Shown here piece after piece: positions 1-9,800 of a stretch of 64,000 nt of DNA; position 1 is the stretch's first letter, and each line of letters opens with the position of its first letter. The translations under genes and the position numbers were made by a program. The stretch covers positions 14,010,491 through 14,074,490 of the forward strand of contig OX393573.1 in the NCBI GenBank assembly GCA_947652115.1. The letters run 5' to 3'. The notes below the pieces were generated by a model. That model worked only from the letters and a program-made list of their open reading frames with translations, had not been told where the DNA came from and made no database searches. The stretch is from Blastomussa wellsi. Taxonomy: Eukaryota > Cnidaria > Anthozoa > Scleractinia > Plerogyridae.

Positions 1-3000
1 TTCGTTACATTCGGCTGCTGAGTCGAACACGACCCGAATTTTGTCAGGTTTTTTGGGATGGTAAACGCCAAAGTGAGGCAGATACCAACATGGTTCGTCA
101 GACTTCGAGTTTTCCGCTGGGACAACCTCTGCGTGACCAAGGTCGAAAATTTTCTGCATGAAGTCGAGGTACTGGACCTTCATGAAGGGTTTCTTGTCTA
201 AGGTTCGGCAGGTGGATTTCAGGCGTTTCATTGCATAATTACGACTGTTGGGAAGTTCTCTGATCTCGTGGCGAAAGGGTAGCGGCGCTTCCCAGCTCCC
301 ACTCTCGTCCTTTGTCATGCCGTTTTCCATAATTTCCATAAACCTTCTGTCTTCAGTAGAGGTTCCTGGCTTGTTGTCCTGTGGTGTACGTGTGAACACA
401 TCTCGTGCTAAGCCATCGTCAAATTCGCGGTTGATGAAGGGTGAATCTGTGTTTGTGTCGTACTTGACGTGAAAACGGTTCGGACAGGGCACAAACAGCG
501 AAGGTCGGCCGTTGTATAACACTTGGGTCTTACACGTGGAAATCTGCTCTGGTTTGTGAGCTCCATTAAGGCAAGTATTTCCAAGAACTACCCAACCAAG
601 GTCTAGCCGCTGACCCCAAGGCGCGTTTCTCGAACCGTTGCGTGACTCATGAACCTTGTGGAGAGGAGGAACGTCTCGCCCAATAAGCAACAGAATCTCT
701 GCCTGTTCGTTAAGCTCTGGAATTTCGTCTGCGATTGGCTGCAGGTGAGGGTGTGCTCGTGCGACTTGAGGAGTGGGAATTTCTTCCCGATTGTTAGGGA
801 TCTCATCACACTCGGTGAGCGTTGGGAGCTGGTATTTCACGCTTCGGTCAAGAGATTCTATCATCAATCCTCGTGCAAGTCGCCCTTTAGTTTCTTTGAC
901 TCCAGAACACGTCTTCAGGGTGTACGCGGTGGTCGATCCCTTGAGGTTTAGCTTCTCAAACAGCTTGGCCTTCGCTAGCGAGTAGTTGCTTTGGTCATCG
1001 ATAAGAACGTAGGCTTGGATCTTCTCATCGGGTTTGCTTCCGGCATATATGTTGGCTAAACAGATTTTCGCACAGGACCTCCCAGCTCCTCCCGAGTTTT
1101 GGCCGCATATCTCAGTGCACCTGTTTGTCACGATCAGAGATTCAGTTCCTTGAGGGGTTGCTGCCGCCTGCTCCTCGCCTTGCTGCTGTGCCGCACTTTC
1201 GAACGGGCGAAATTCTTGCGTTGTGTTGTCAGGATGGAGAATTGTCACGTGTTTGTCGCTGTGGCACACTGCGCAGTTAGGGGTGCAGGTGCAGTTCCTC
1301 GTGGAATGAGCGGACGAAGCAGCACAACGCAGACAAACACGATGCTTCGTTAGCAAGTCTATTCGCTCGCGATACGGTTTGGCTTTGAGGATTCGGCATG
1401 CTTTCAAAGGATGGGGGCTGTCATGAATGAAACACCATTTGCTGGGATCATTTCTAATGGGCGTTTCTCTTTGCACGTGCTTGGATCCGGTAACTTCGGT
1501 CTTCGCCGTCTTGATATTTTGCCGTGCGTTCCGAGATCTGAGAATTCTAGAAGAGTTATTAGGCTGGCTGTACATTAAAGATTTCTCATTATTCTCCATG
1601 GATAGATAGGGATCATTCCTCTCGCTGGAAACCTCCTGGACGAACTTTGAGAACTCGTTAAACGGAGGATAGTCGACGTTACACTGACCTTTGTATTTAA
1701 ATGCGTGCCGCTGCCATCTCCCTTGGAGGTCGTCGGGTAGTTTAGTCACGACAGGCCTCAAATAAGCTGGTTCATCAAGGATTTTAAGACCCTTTAGTGC
1801 TCCGTCGTTTTTAGCGCACTGCAGCTCTAGCAATAGATCGCCAAACTCTTGCAGCCGTTTATTTTCGCGGTTCCCTATTTTTGGGAAAGTTTTTAGTTTT
1901 TCAAGGTGTACTTGCGTGACCACAGCGTTTGAGCCAAACCTCTCTCCTAATTTTCTCCAGGCTTCCTTAATTCCCTCCTCTGGATTTTCAATGTACGCAT
2001 TACGAAGCCTCTGCACTAGGCGCTTGGATTCGTTCGTTGTGTTTTCTATCATCAGAGAAAGTTGCTCGCTGGGGCTAAGGTTAACCCCCTTGATCATGTT
2101 GTTGAACGAACCCTTCCAGGTGTGGAAATTTTCGGGCCGGTCATCAAACTTTTCTATTTTGTTGGATATAAGTTCCCTTCGGGCCATGAACTCAATGTAA
2201 GGGCCTACGGTTGGCAAGAGCGCGGGTGTGAACGCTGCTGTGTTTGGGTTTAGCTTGACGTCCACGAGAGGCGAGATTTCCGGTCGCGTGTCTTGCGGTG
2301 GCGTGACTTGCGCTTGCATAAATGGCTCTAGCTTGACTTTAAATTTGGGCTCAGGGGGTTGATTAAGCTCTATGTTTTCTTTCTTGGCGGCTTCATCGAC
2401 CGATGGAGAAAATTCCCTTTGCGCATCTAAGTACTCCTGCACGCGATGTTTAGGGCTTAACGGCGGGAGATCGGGCGCACGGAATGCTTTGTCGACGCTG
2501 AGATCGGATTCGTTTAGTTCCTCATCGATAGCCTTGGCTGTTGCTAGTGCGATCGCCGCCTCTTCGTCTAAACGCAGTGCTTCGAGCCTAGCCTTTTCGT
2601 TTCGCTTGTGCCTAGCTAAGGCAAGTTCTTCCTGCTCGATCAATAGGGCTGAACGTGACTCTATTTCCATTCTTTGCTTTTGTAATTCGGCTCTTTTAAG
2701 CGCAGCGGCGGCCTTTGCTTTGGCCTTTAATCGCGCGGATGTCACGGAGGAGATGACAGATGATGTTGTCGAACTTTGCATTCCCGCGGATCCCGTTTCT
2801 AACAATAAGTTCTTTATTTGATCATTGGCGTCTTTCAATGCATTGTCTAAGAACGCCTTACGCGAAGACGCAGTTTCTTCTAGACGTTTTCTGTCTTCAA
2901 TTAATTCAGCCGAGTTAGCGCTTGCAGTAACTTCTTGCATCGATAAAATTTCTAACTGATACGTATTAAATAAAGATCTTGCCGTTGCCATACCATTCCG

Positions 3001-3261
3001 GATTTCATCTGGTTGATCCGGTGTTTGAAATTTCGTGATTTCCTTCAGACATCTTTTCCACAGGTTTTCAACGCATTTCTCTGTTTCTAAAATTTTATTT
3101 TGTATTACCTTGCACGTCGGCTTGCTTGTCCGTTTTGGGCGCACTCCAGTGCCAGCGTACATTGCAGCTTCGTCTTCTTCTTCAGGGCCACGCTCTTCCT
3201 GTTGTTCCTGAAGAGTAGGTGTGACTAGTTCAGTTGGTTGCTTTTCTTCGCCGTTCTCCAT
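1..3261 (-). CDS. BEL/Pao retrotransposon Gag-protease-RT polyprotein, N-terminal part
   Basis: One uninterrupted minus-strand frame starts at ATG 3259-3261 and is still open at base 1, giving about 1087 codons. Order seen: an N-terminal charged coiled-coil-like Gag region rich in Ala, Glu, Lys and Arg (about residues 50-290); a Gag core; a Cys/His knuckle region from about residue 608 (positions 1381-1440 read CFIHDSPHPLKAC, followed by CLRC and further CxxC pairs); an aspartic protease site VLIDDQSN near residue 755 (961-1020); and at the left edge the start of the reverse transcriptase (CWYLPHFGVYHPKKP, KIRVVFDSAAE). This order is typical of BEL/Pao elements, where Gag and Pol are one frame. 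The rest of RT, RNase H, integrase and the second LTR would lie left of the window. The lack of visible stops suggests a recent insertion. It lies in the region upstream of AIG1-like copy A. Confidence 0.9.
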   Translation of the reverse strand, partial: MENGEEKQPTELVTPTLQEQQEERGPEEEDEAAMYAGTGVRPKRTSKPTCKVIQNKILETEKCVENLWKRCLKEITKFQTPDQPDEIRNGMATARSLFNTYQLEILSMQEVTASANSAELIEDRKRLEETASSRKAFLDNALKDANDQIKNLLLETGSAGMQSSTTSSVISSVTSARLKAKAKAAAALKRAELQKQRMEIESRSALLIEQEELALARHKRNEKARLEALRLDEEAAIALATAKAIDEELNESDLSVDKAFRAPDLPPLSPKHRVQEYLDAQREFSPSVDEAAKKENIELNQPPEPKFKVKLEPFMQAQVTPPQDTRPEISPLVDVKLNPNTAAFTPALLPTVGPYIEFMARRELISNKIEKFDDRPENFHTWKGSFNNMIKGVNLSPSEQLSLMIENTTNESKRLVQRLRNAYIENPEEGIKEAWRKLGERFGSNAVVTQVHLEKLKTFPKIGNRENKRLQEFGDLLLELQCAKNDGALKGLKILDEPAYLRPVVTKLPDDLQGRWQRHAFKYKGQCNVDYPPFNEFSKFVQEVSSERNDPYLSMENNEKSLMYSQPNNSSRILRSRNARQNIKTAKTEVTGSKHVQRETPIRNDPSKWCFIHDSPHPLKACRILKAKPYRERIDLLTKHRVCLRCAASSAHSTRNCTCTPNCAVCHSDKHVTILHPDNTTQEFRPFESAAQQQGEEQAAATPQGTESLIVTNRCTEICGQNSGGAGRSCAKICLANIYAGSKPDEKIQAYVLIDDQSNYSLAKAKLFEKLNLKGSTTAYTLKTCSGVKETKGRLARGLMIESLDRSVKYQLPTLTECDEIPNNREEIPTPQVARAHPHLQPIADEIPELNEQAEILLLIGRDVPPLHKVHESRNGSRNAPWGQRLDLGWVVLGNTCLNGAHKPEQISTCKTQVLYNGRPSLFVPCPNRFHVKYDTNTDSPFINREFDDGLARDVFTRTPQDNKPGTSTEDRRFMEIMENGMTKDESGSWEAPLPFRHEIRELPNSRNYAMKRLKSTCRTLDKKPFMKVQYLDFMQKIFDLGHAEVVPAENSKSDEPCWYLPHFGVYHPKKPDKIRVVFDSAAECNE

Positions 3262-3703
3262 GGCTACTCCTTGACCAACCAAACGAGCAGCTCGCTTGTG
3301 CGCAAAGCCTCTGGTTCTCTGTTTTTACTGTTCCGCTACCTCGGCCGATACGTCTTGGCTCCGATAGGGCAGTATTACCACATAAATAAACCCGTCGTTG
3401 AAACTTAACTGATTTATTCGATTTGATTTAGGTAAAAACAGAAAGAACTGCTGGGTCTGCACACGATAAAAGACTGATACGAACTGATTCAAAATTACAA
3501 CAATGAGGATTGTATAGCGGGACTAATCTAACGACTTTCAATCATAGCCTAAGATGCGGCGATTCTTATCTCAAAGAAAAAATGTGAATGTTTACACGCA
3601 AACTAAGTAACACGATCGTTAAAACAAAAAATCAAGTTGCGGTAATCACGCAATGTTCAGTAATCACGCAATGTTCAATGTTCCACTATAGTGTGACGGC
3701 ACA
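3262..3703 (-). repeat. Putative 5' LTR and leader of the BEL/Pao element
   Basis: This is the stretch between the Gag start and the point near 3700 where intron sequence shared with AIG1-like copy B begins. It should hold the 5' LTR in minus orientation. A plausible outer edge is 3703, where the minus strand starts TGTGCCGTCACAC. An 18-bp unit (GTAATCACGCAATGTTCA) is repeated head to tail at 3642-3659 and 3660-3677. I could not fix the inner LTR end or primer-binding site because the partner LTR is outside the window. Confidence 0.45.
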
Positions 3704-4020
3704 ACTAGCCTTGAAGGTCTGGTCGCCAACACCCCAGATGGGAGGGGAGGGGGGTACTTGACCCATGTTTGAGTATAGGGGTGCTGCTGGGGGTTTGAAA
3801 CCCTGAACCTGATTATATAATTAGCATCCAAAACACCTACCCTGTTTAGGACAAAGGAAAACATTTTTATACTATTTATAGCTCTAATATCTAGTCCTGT
3901 AAATGGTCTGTGCTACGAGAACTTCTGGTGAGCTAACACCATTTAATAGGTTCATGTGACACGCGTCCTGCAAACTACTGGAATCAGCCATGTCAAAATA
4001 ACATGTCATGTGTTATAAGT
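3704..4020. repeat. Intronic repeat with poly-G run, shared with copy B intron
   Basis: A G-rich run (3740-3757) is followed by 'gtataggggtgctgctggg' and a 'cctgtttaggac' motif. Related motifs occur near 8345-8930, 49665-50040 and, inverted, 50960-51010, so this is an interspersed family. From about 3835 to 4020 the sequence also parallels 8745-8815 and 9310-9420 of AIG1-like copy B, so it is part of the tandem duplication as well. Confidence 0.5.
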
Positions 4021-4091
4021 ATAATAAATGGTACATTTATACAAAAAAAATTACCGTCTATTGTATTTTTTCTTATTTGTTTACATTTCAG

Positions 4092-5462
4092 TTTGTAGCA
4101 GCTACATTTTGGGGCATTTATATGATTGACAGAGACCTAATTTTTCCTCTTGCAATGGACAAAATTATTCCACCTTGGCTAAATCATCTTTTGGTTAGTA
4201 AAGCAACAGTGAATTTTTATAATATTGAAAAAGTAATCTTAAGACTTCCTGTGCTCCTGGCTTTAAATAATCCCTCTTAAGTGAAATTGTCATGAAAATG
4301 CACAATATTTGTTTTTCACATTCAGTTTTGTTTTTCAGCATACATGGTGTGCAGTGCTCATGATAGCAGAAGGTGCTTTCATTCGACACAAATATCCAAA
4401 GAATCGCGTAGGCTTGGGTCTGTTGGCTCTCTTTTCCGCAGCCTATCTTTTATGGTAAGTTTGTTATTGTAATATCTAACCTCTCAAAGAATAGACATTA
4501 ACAACAAGCTTTATTTCGCCTTTGGTCACATATATTTTTTACAAAATAATTATAAATGGAACGAGAATGCTTGCTGCACAGGCTAATTCCAGTTGTTTGA
4601 TTTGTTGAAGAACATGTTCATGCTGTTGAAAGCAACATGAGTGAAATGGCCTGGCTCACCAAAAGTACTGGCCACTAGGCACAATATGGGCCACTAGGCA
4701 CAGGGCTTAACCCTCATTATTTATAGAGGCATTGATTATTTTTGCAGGATCATGTGGATTGCATATGTAGCTGAGTTGTGGGTGTACCCATTCCTTCGCA
4801 TCATGTCCAATCCAGCTCGAGCAGCATTTTTTGTGGTGTGCTCCTTTATTCTTGCCTTCTTCTATTTTCTTGGCAAGTGGATGACACTGTTTGTATGGAA
4901 AGGTAGGTTACATTTGACTTAAGTATTAAAGCAGGCACCTTTTTACAAGTTTTACTGGCAAATGCAGTGATACCCAACCAATTGAATCAAAACTACTGCG
5001 AAGCAGTTGGCGACAGCCTTCCCATACTGCTGGAGGTATCTCGGTTTCGGTAGTATTAAACGGCTAGGAATATTTCTATTCCCCCCTGGATGGGATGCTA
5101 GTCCATCACAGGGTTACCCCCCAGCATTATTTCGCCAATACCCATTTATACACCTGGGTGAAGAGAGGCAATATTGAGATTATACTGTTTTACTCAAGAA
5201 CACAATACAGTGTCCCAGCCAGGGCTCAAAACTGGACCATCCAGTCTGGAGTCCAGCGCAATGAACATCACGCTACTGCACCTTCCTGCTCAACATACCC
5301 ATCTAAATTCCCTTTTAGAAAGGAAATTGTCCAGATATTTTTGTTATAATTTTGCAATATTTATTGAACAAGGTTTTTGTTTGCTTTACAGAGGAAGCCA
5401 GGAAATCCACAAACACAAACCCTAGAGAAGGAAGGAAAAAGAAAGTGAAGGAAGCAGATTAA
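4092..5462 (+). CDS. AIG1/ADTRP-like membrane hydrolase, copy A (exons 3-6 only)
   Basis: Four exons with good splice sites: 4092-4193, 4339-4454, 4748-4902 and 5392-5462 (stop TAA 5460-5462). They encode the C-terminal two thirds of an AIG1/ADTRP family protein: [19 protein letters not shown], then [26 protein letters not shown], a membrane segment ending [17 protein letters not shown], a last membrane segment and a Lys-rich tail. Family members are multipass membrane hydrolases of fatty-acid esters of hydroxy fatty acids that use a Thr and a His; the His is present here at the start of the second exon. The exons carrying the N-terminus and the catalytic Thr are not between the BEL element and 4092. 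They may lie left of the BEL insertion outside the window, or be missing. The frame is clean, so copy A is not obviously dead. Confidence 0.85.
5015..5295 (-). mobile_element. tRNA-headed SINE in copy A intron
   Basis: A minus-orientation copy of the dominant SINE here. Its 3' part reads 'ggatgggatgctagtccatc' and 'cccatttatacacctgggtg'; its head ends at 5283-5295 with the 'gagtccagcgcaatgaac' block. The same family occurs at 8940-9108, 10257-10580, 11600-11935, 18935-19203, 19243-19320 and as fragments elsewhere. Together with 11600-11935 it marks a shared insertion in the two AIG1-like copies. Confidence 0.8.
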
Positions 5463-5772
5463 AATGCACCTTTTGCCTTCTTGTAGAGCTTATTTTTAAT
5501 TAATTACACCTTTCAATACGTCAAAATTTCCTCGTAAATAGCTTTGAACTTTTATCGCCAATGTAACCAACGGGTTGTACAGTCAAGAATTAAGACCCCA
5601 AAGTGGTCTAACAGGCTCTGACGAATGAGAATTTCATTTTTTGTCTGCCATATTGCGAACGCGCAATTAATTACCAGGATTGGATACCACTGCGCATAAT
5701 TTGATATTGTCTGTCACTGACTGCTGCTGCAGCGGGCATTGACATGTCTGAAATTGCTTTTTACTTATGCAC
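5463..5772. other. 3' flank of copy A, no further gene seen
   Basis: The first 60 bases after the stop resemble those after copy B's stop, as expected for a duplicated 3' UTR. Beyond that I see no coding sequence. Confidence 0.5.
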
Positions 5773-6056
5773 CGATTCATAAATTCCATGTTGCCGTGTC
5801 TCTGTTCAGTAATAGATCACTGATGGCGTCAAAATGTGGTAAAAACAAGAACGTTGCACACAAGACAATAGCTGAGGGGGTTGCTGATGTTCTTACCACA
5901 TTTTGATGTTTTCTGTGATCTATTACTGTGCAGATGCATGGCAACCTGGAATCTATCTGTTTTATACAATAAGGAAACAAAAAATAAACGTCATCAGTGC
6001 CTGTGGTCTTTTAATAGATCATAGGTAGGAACCAATCAAAATGCGTCCATATTTGG
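5773..6056 (-). mobile_element. Inverted-repeat (MITE-like) element
   Basis: Left arm 5780-5840 ('ctgttcagtaatagatcact', 'gtcaaaatgtggta') is mirrored by the right arm at about 5894-5965 ('taccacattttgatg', 'gtgatctattactgtgcaga'). It continues into 'taatagatcataggtaggaa' and 'ccaatcaaaatgcgtccat'. The same unit lies in opposite orientation at 50482-50760, which supports a mobile origin. No ORF of note inside. Confidence 0.7.
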
Positions 6057-6811
6057 CTTATTTACAGAATGAAAAATGGAATAAAAAATCACTTTTATCA
6101 ATACTGCACCCAAACCAGACCACTGTTTAGGCAAAATAAACATACCTTCTTCTTTAGTTGTCCAGCCTCCATGTTTTGTGTGGACATGCAATTTGAAACC
6201 AGTCTTCTAAAAGAGGTTGCGATCGCAAACCAATAGTGAAATCCGTGCCAAGCACTCGCTTGGTCGCCAAATTGTATAGCGAAGCCGTAAAAAAGGGTGC
6301 ATTCCCTGACTACTGGGGAGCCTAAATCAGTGAAAACGGGGTGAAAACCCCCGTTTTGCCTGGGTATCCCCAAATTAGGGGGGGTGGGGGGCAGGGATTT
6401 CAATTGACTGGTGCATTAGCACCTGAGCTACTTCATCAGTGTCATCATTTCTCAAATGGATTAGTGTGAAGAGGCGATGTCAGCTTAAAACCCAGGAGAG
6501 TTCTTAGAATCCTTCAGAGATGATGCAACGCAAGCAGAGCTTCGAGGTCACGGACGCCTACTTGCGTGACAGCCCACTGTCACAAATACATTTTTTTAAA
6601 TTCCCTGTTACATTACATTACGCAAGTCAATCCAATGAATTTGAGGACAGCTTAAATAAGATTTTTGGTAAAGGTTAATGAATCAAGGGAGGTGATACGA
6701 AATAACTGCTTTTGGATCGAATGCCGGGATAAATAAAATCCAACTGTCTGACCCCACGGTTCAGGGACCTGGACATCTGGTCACGCAAGTTGGTCACGCC
6801 GTTGTGCGAAA
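6057..6811. other. Region upstream of AIG1-like copy B
   Basis: No coding region or recognised RNA. A G-run lies at 6378-6391. The 5' UTR and promoter of copy B should be at the right end of this stretch. I could not point to a convincing TATA box. Confidence 0.35.
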
Positions 6812-9800
6812 ATGGTGGCATTTCGAGGGTTGTTCCATTTAGGATGTGGAATATTTTATATTTTTGGAGCCTATCATGACTTCCAGATCGTGACGGAGAA
6901 TGCAAAGAGTTATGGAGGGCGTTTTAAGTATCTGACATTTTTGAATTTGGTTAGTGTGTTGCCTGGGAAGTCGGGACGGATCGCAAGTAAATTGCGAAAA
7001 TGTTTTTTCGAGGGCTGTTCCATACAAGATGTGGAATATTTTACATTTATGCAACGTATCACTGGTTTGAAAACTGGTTTGAATTCGTGCAGCAGATCGC
7101 AGCAACAAAATTCTGTTGCAACAGCAAAGATTTTCGCCAAAATTCACTGTGCCACGTGAGGCAAATAATTCAGATTGCAGACGTGTCTTGTCACAGCGAC
7201 TTGTTTCGGAAGCAGTACATATGGAACAACTTGTTTGCCTAGTGATTTTCGGCTTCAGTATATATAGTTTGCTTAGTTGTTACAAAGATGTCTTGTGAAT
7301 TATCTAGAATGCAATTTACAGTGAAGACAGTCTTTTGACCCTAATGTTGGAAGTATAAATATGATACTGAATGAGATGTCATCCGCATCAAGATATATGT
7401 AATGCACTTATCATTGGCTTTCCTGGGGATTGATCCCGGGGACACCACCGGGAGACCCACGGGAACATGCGGAGAATGGTGCATTTTTGAAAAAAAAATT
7501 GTCGCGCGGGGTAGGGACATTATTTTGTCTTTGACACGGACGCACCAGACCCCCGGGATGTACCCCCGGGATTTGTTTGACGTTGGTCAGAAATCCCAGA
7601 TGAACGTGTAGATGAACGACCTTCCCGCCATTTGTGATATATTGTATGACATTTTGTGGAGGTCTGCAGTGTTTCTTGCATGTTTATTCATCGCAGTGCC
7701 ATTGTACAAAGCCTGGGATGTTACAAGAAGGAAAAGAAAGTCCATCATTGCCGAGGGTTTCGATGAATTTGTTGTTGAGTGCAAAGAGAGCGAAAAAAAA
7801 AAAATAGACAGATGTGTCTGTTTTTATTGTACATAAAGGTATTTTGTCTTCACCTTAGCCTCTGGGGAGGGGAAATTGGTGTGAATTTAATGCCCCATAC
7901 CCCAGGGATTTAGTAGGTTTTTGTTTGAGCCTGAAAACAAATCCCCGGGGATGTCCTCGGGGTCACACATCCCCGGGGTCAACCCCCGGGAAAGCCAACG
8001 ATAAGTGCATAAATTCACCCAGCTTCTGTTGAAAGACTAGCTTTGTTTTCCATTTTTATTTTGCTTTTTATATATCTCGGAATGATATAAATCAGATCTA
8101 GCAGTAGAAATTCATTAATTATTATTATTATTATTATTATTAAAATCTCTTTCAGATGTGCCAGTTGATATACTTCCTTATTGCTCCATTGGCTGATGTA
8201 TTAACTCTTGTAAAGGGAAATGAAGACAACTGGCTTGTCAAGCTTCGCGATACCGTCTTTTCTGCATTAGCTTTTCCGCTTGGTGTGGTAAGCCATCATC
8301 AAAACAATGCATTCATATTAATCATTATTAACAGCGACACCCTGTTTGAAGTCATACCCGGGGGGGGGGGGGGACTTGCATATGATAGGGGTGGGGATGA
8401 TTGTCGGAAATTGTGAATTAACCCCTTAAAGGAGACCGATATGGGCGTGACCCAAGCTTTTTTGACCCCTAAGAGACCATGAAAACTTTGATTCTATGAA
8501 TCAAGTAAATAAAACAAATTAGAAATATACATATTAAATATATATTTTAATTTATATTTCTTCGCATGCAACCCTAAACAAGACCTTCACGGCTAAATAT
8601 AATTACATTTTGCCCAGAACACCCTAAGTGAGACCAAAATCTGAAATTTATACCCCTAAGCCCCATGGTCGCTCCAGACAGCCAGTACCATAAACAATTT
8701 GCAAGCTTTGTAATTTTTTGGGACAAATAAAGAGATTGTTGTTGTTTAGGACAAAGGAAAACGTTTTTATTCTATTAGCACTAATATCTAGTCCAGACCT
8801 GAAAATGGTCTAATGTTGACTGATGACTGGCTAAATAAGTACTGATAATGTTTCTGGTCTTGGATTGCTTAAACCCAGAAAAAAGTCTTGAAGTCATACC
8901 CTGTATAGGACAGCGCCCATATAGGGTAGTATCCTCTCTGGTTCCACGACAGAGTTAACGTGGCATTATATTCAACAGAACTCTTTTATGCGCCTGGTGG
9001 TGAAGTAAGCAGTCCTACCCAAGAACACAATGCAGTGTCCCGGCCAGGGTTTAAACCTAGTCAGATTAATCTGAAGTCCAGCACAATAACCATTAGGCCA
9101 CCATGCTTCCCTTCAACCATGCATTGAACCTGAACCTGCAGTGCTAATGGAGGGCTTATGAAACAAATGCATATGTGCAAGTTTGATAAAAACTATGTTA
9201 TTTTTGATGAAGATAAAATGATCAGTCATGACACAAGTGTGGAAAAATCTGAATTCCTGATCAATCCCTGACAAGATTAATTTTGAGCCTCCCTACCAGT
9301 CGGGCACTCTAATCAACTGTACTGTCTACGAGAAGTCCTGGTGAGCTAAGGCCATTCATAAATAACATGCATCCTGCATACTGCTTGGATCAGCCATGTC
9401 GAAACAACACGTGTGATATATATATGATAGATGTAATATATCAAACACAAGAGACAGTGTTTCATCAGGATAGCCAAACATGGAGAAGGGGGTTGCAAAT
9501 ACCACATGCAGCAGAGTATTTTTAACGAACATCAAGGTGTTTGGATAACTGAAGAAAACATGGTCTCGAGTGTTCGATATATCTTCTCAACAGAATAAAA
9601 AACTGAGGACTAAACGGAGAAATAAGATCGTCAAAATCTATGCTAATTACGATCGGGTTTCCAAACTTCCTTAATTCACGGTTATGATTTTCTTTGTTTT
9701 AACTCGATGAATTATTAATGAGTTTGAGAAGGTACATTTTATTTTTTTCTTGTTTGTTTACATTTCAGTTTGTAGCAGCTACATTTTGGGGCATTTATAT

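Noticed and set aside
248..2821. Several plus-strand ORFs at the left edge
   Set aside because: All are shadows of the minus-strand BEL/Pao polyprotein frame, which is open over the whole stretch.
7612..7836. 74-codon ORF with a hydrophobic stretch
   Set aside because: Lies wholly inside the 607-bp inverted-repeat element and has no homologue I recognise.
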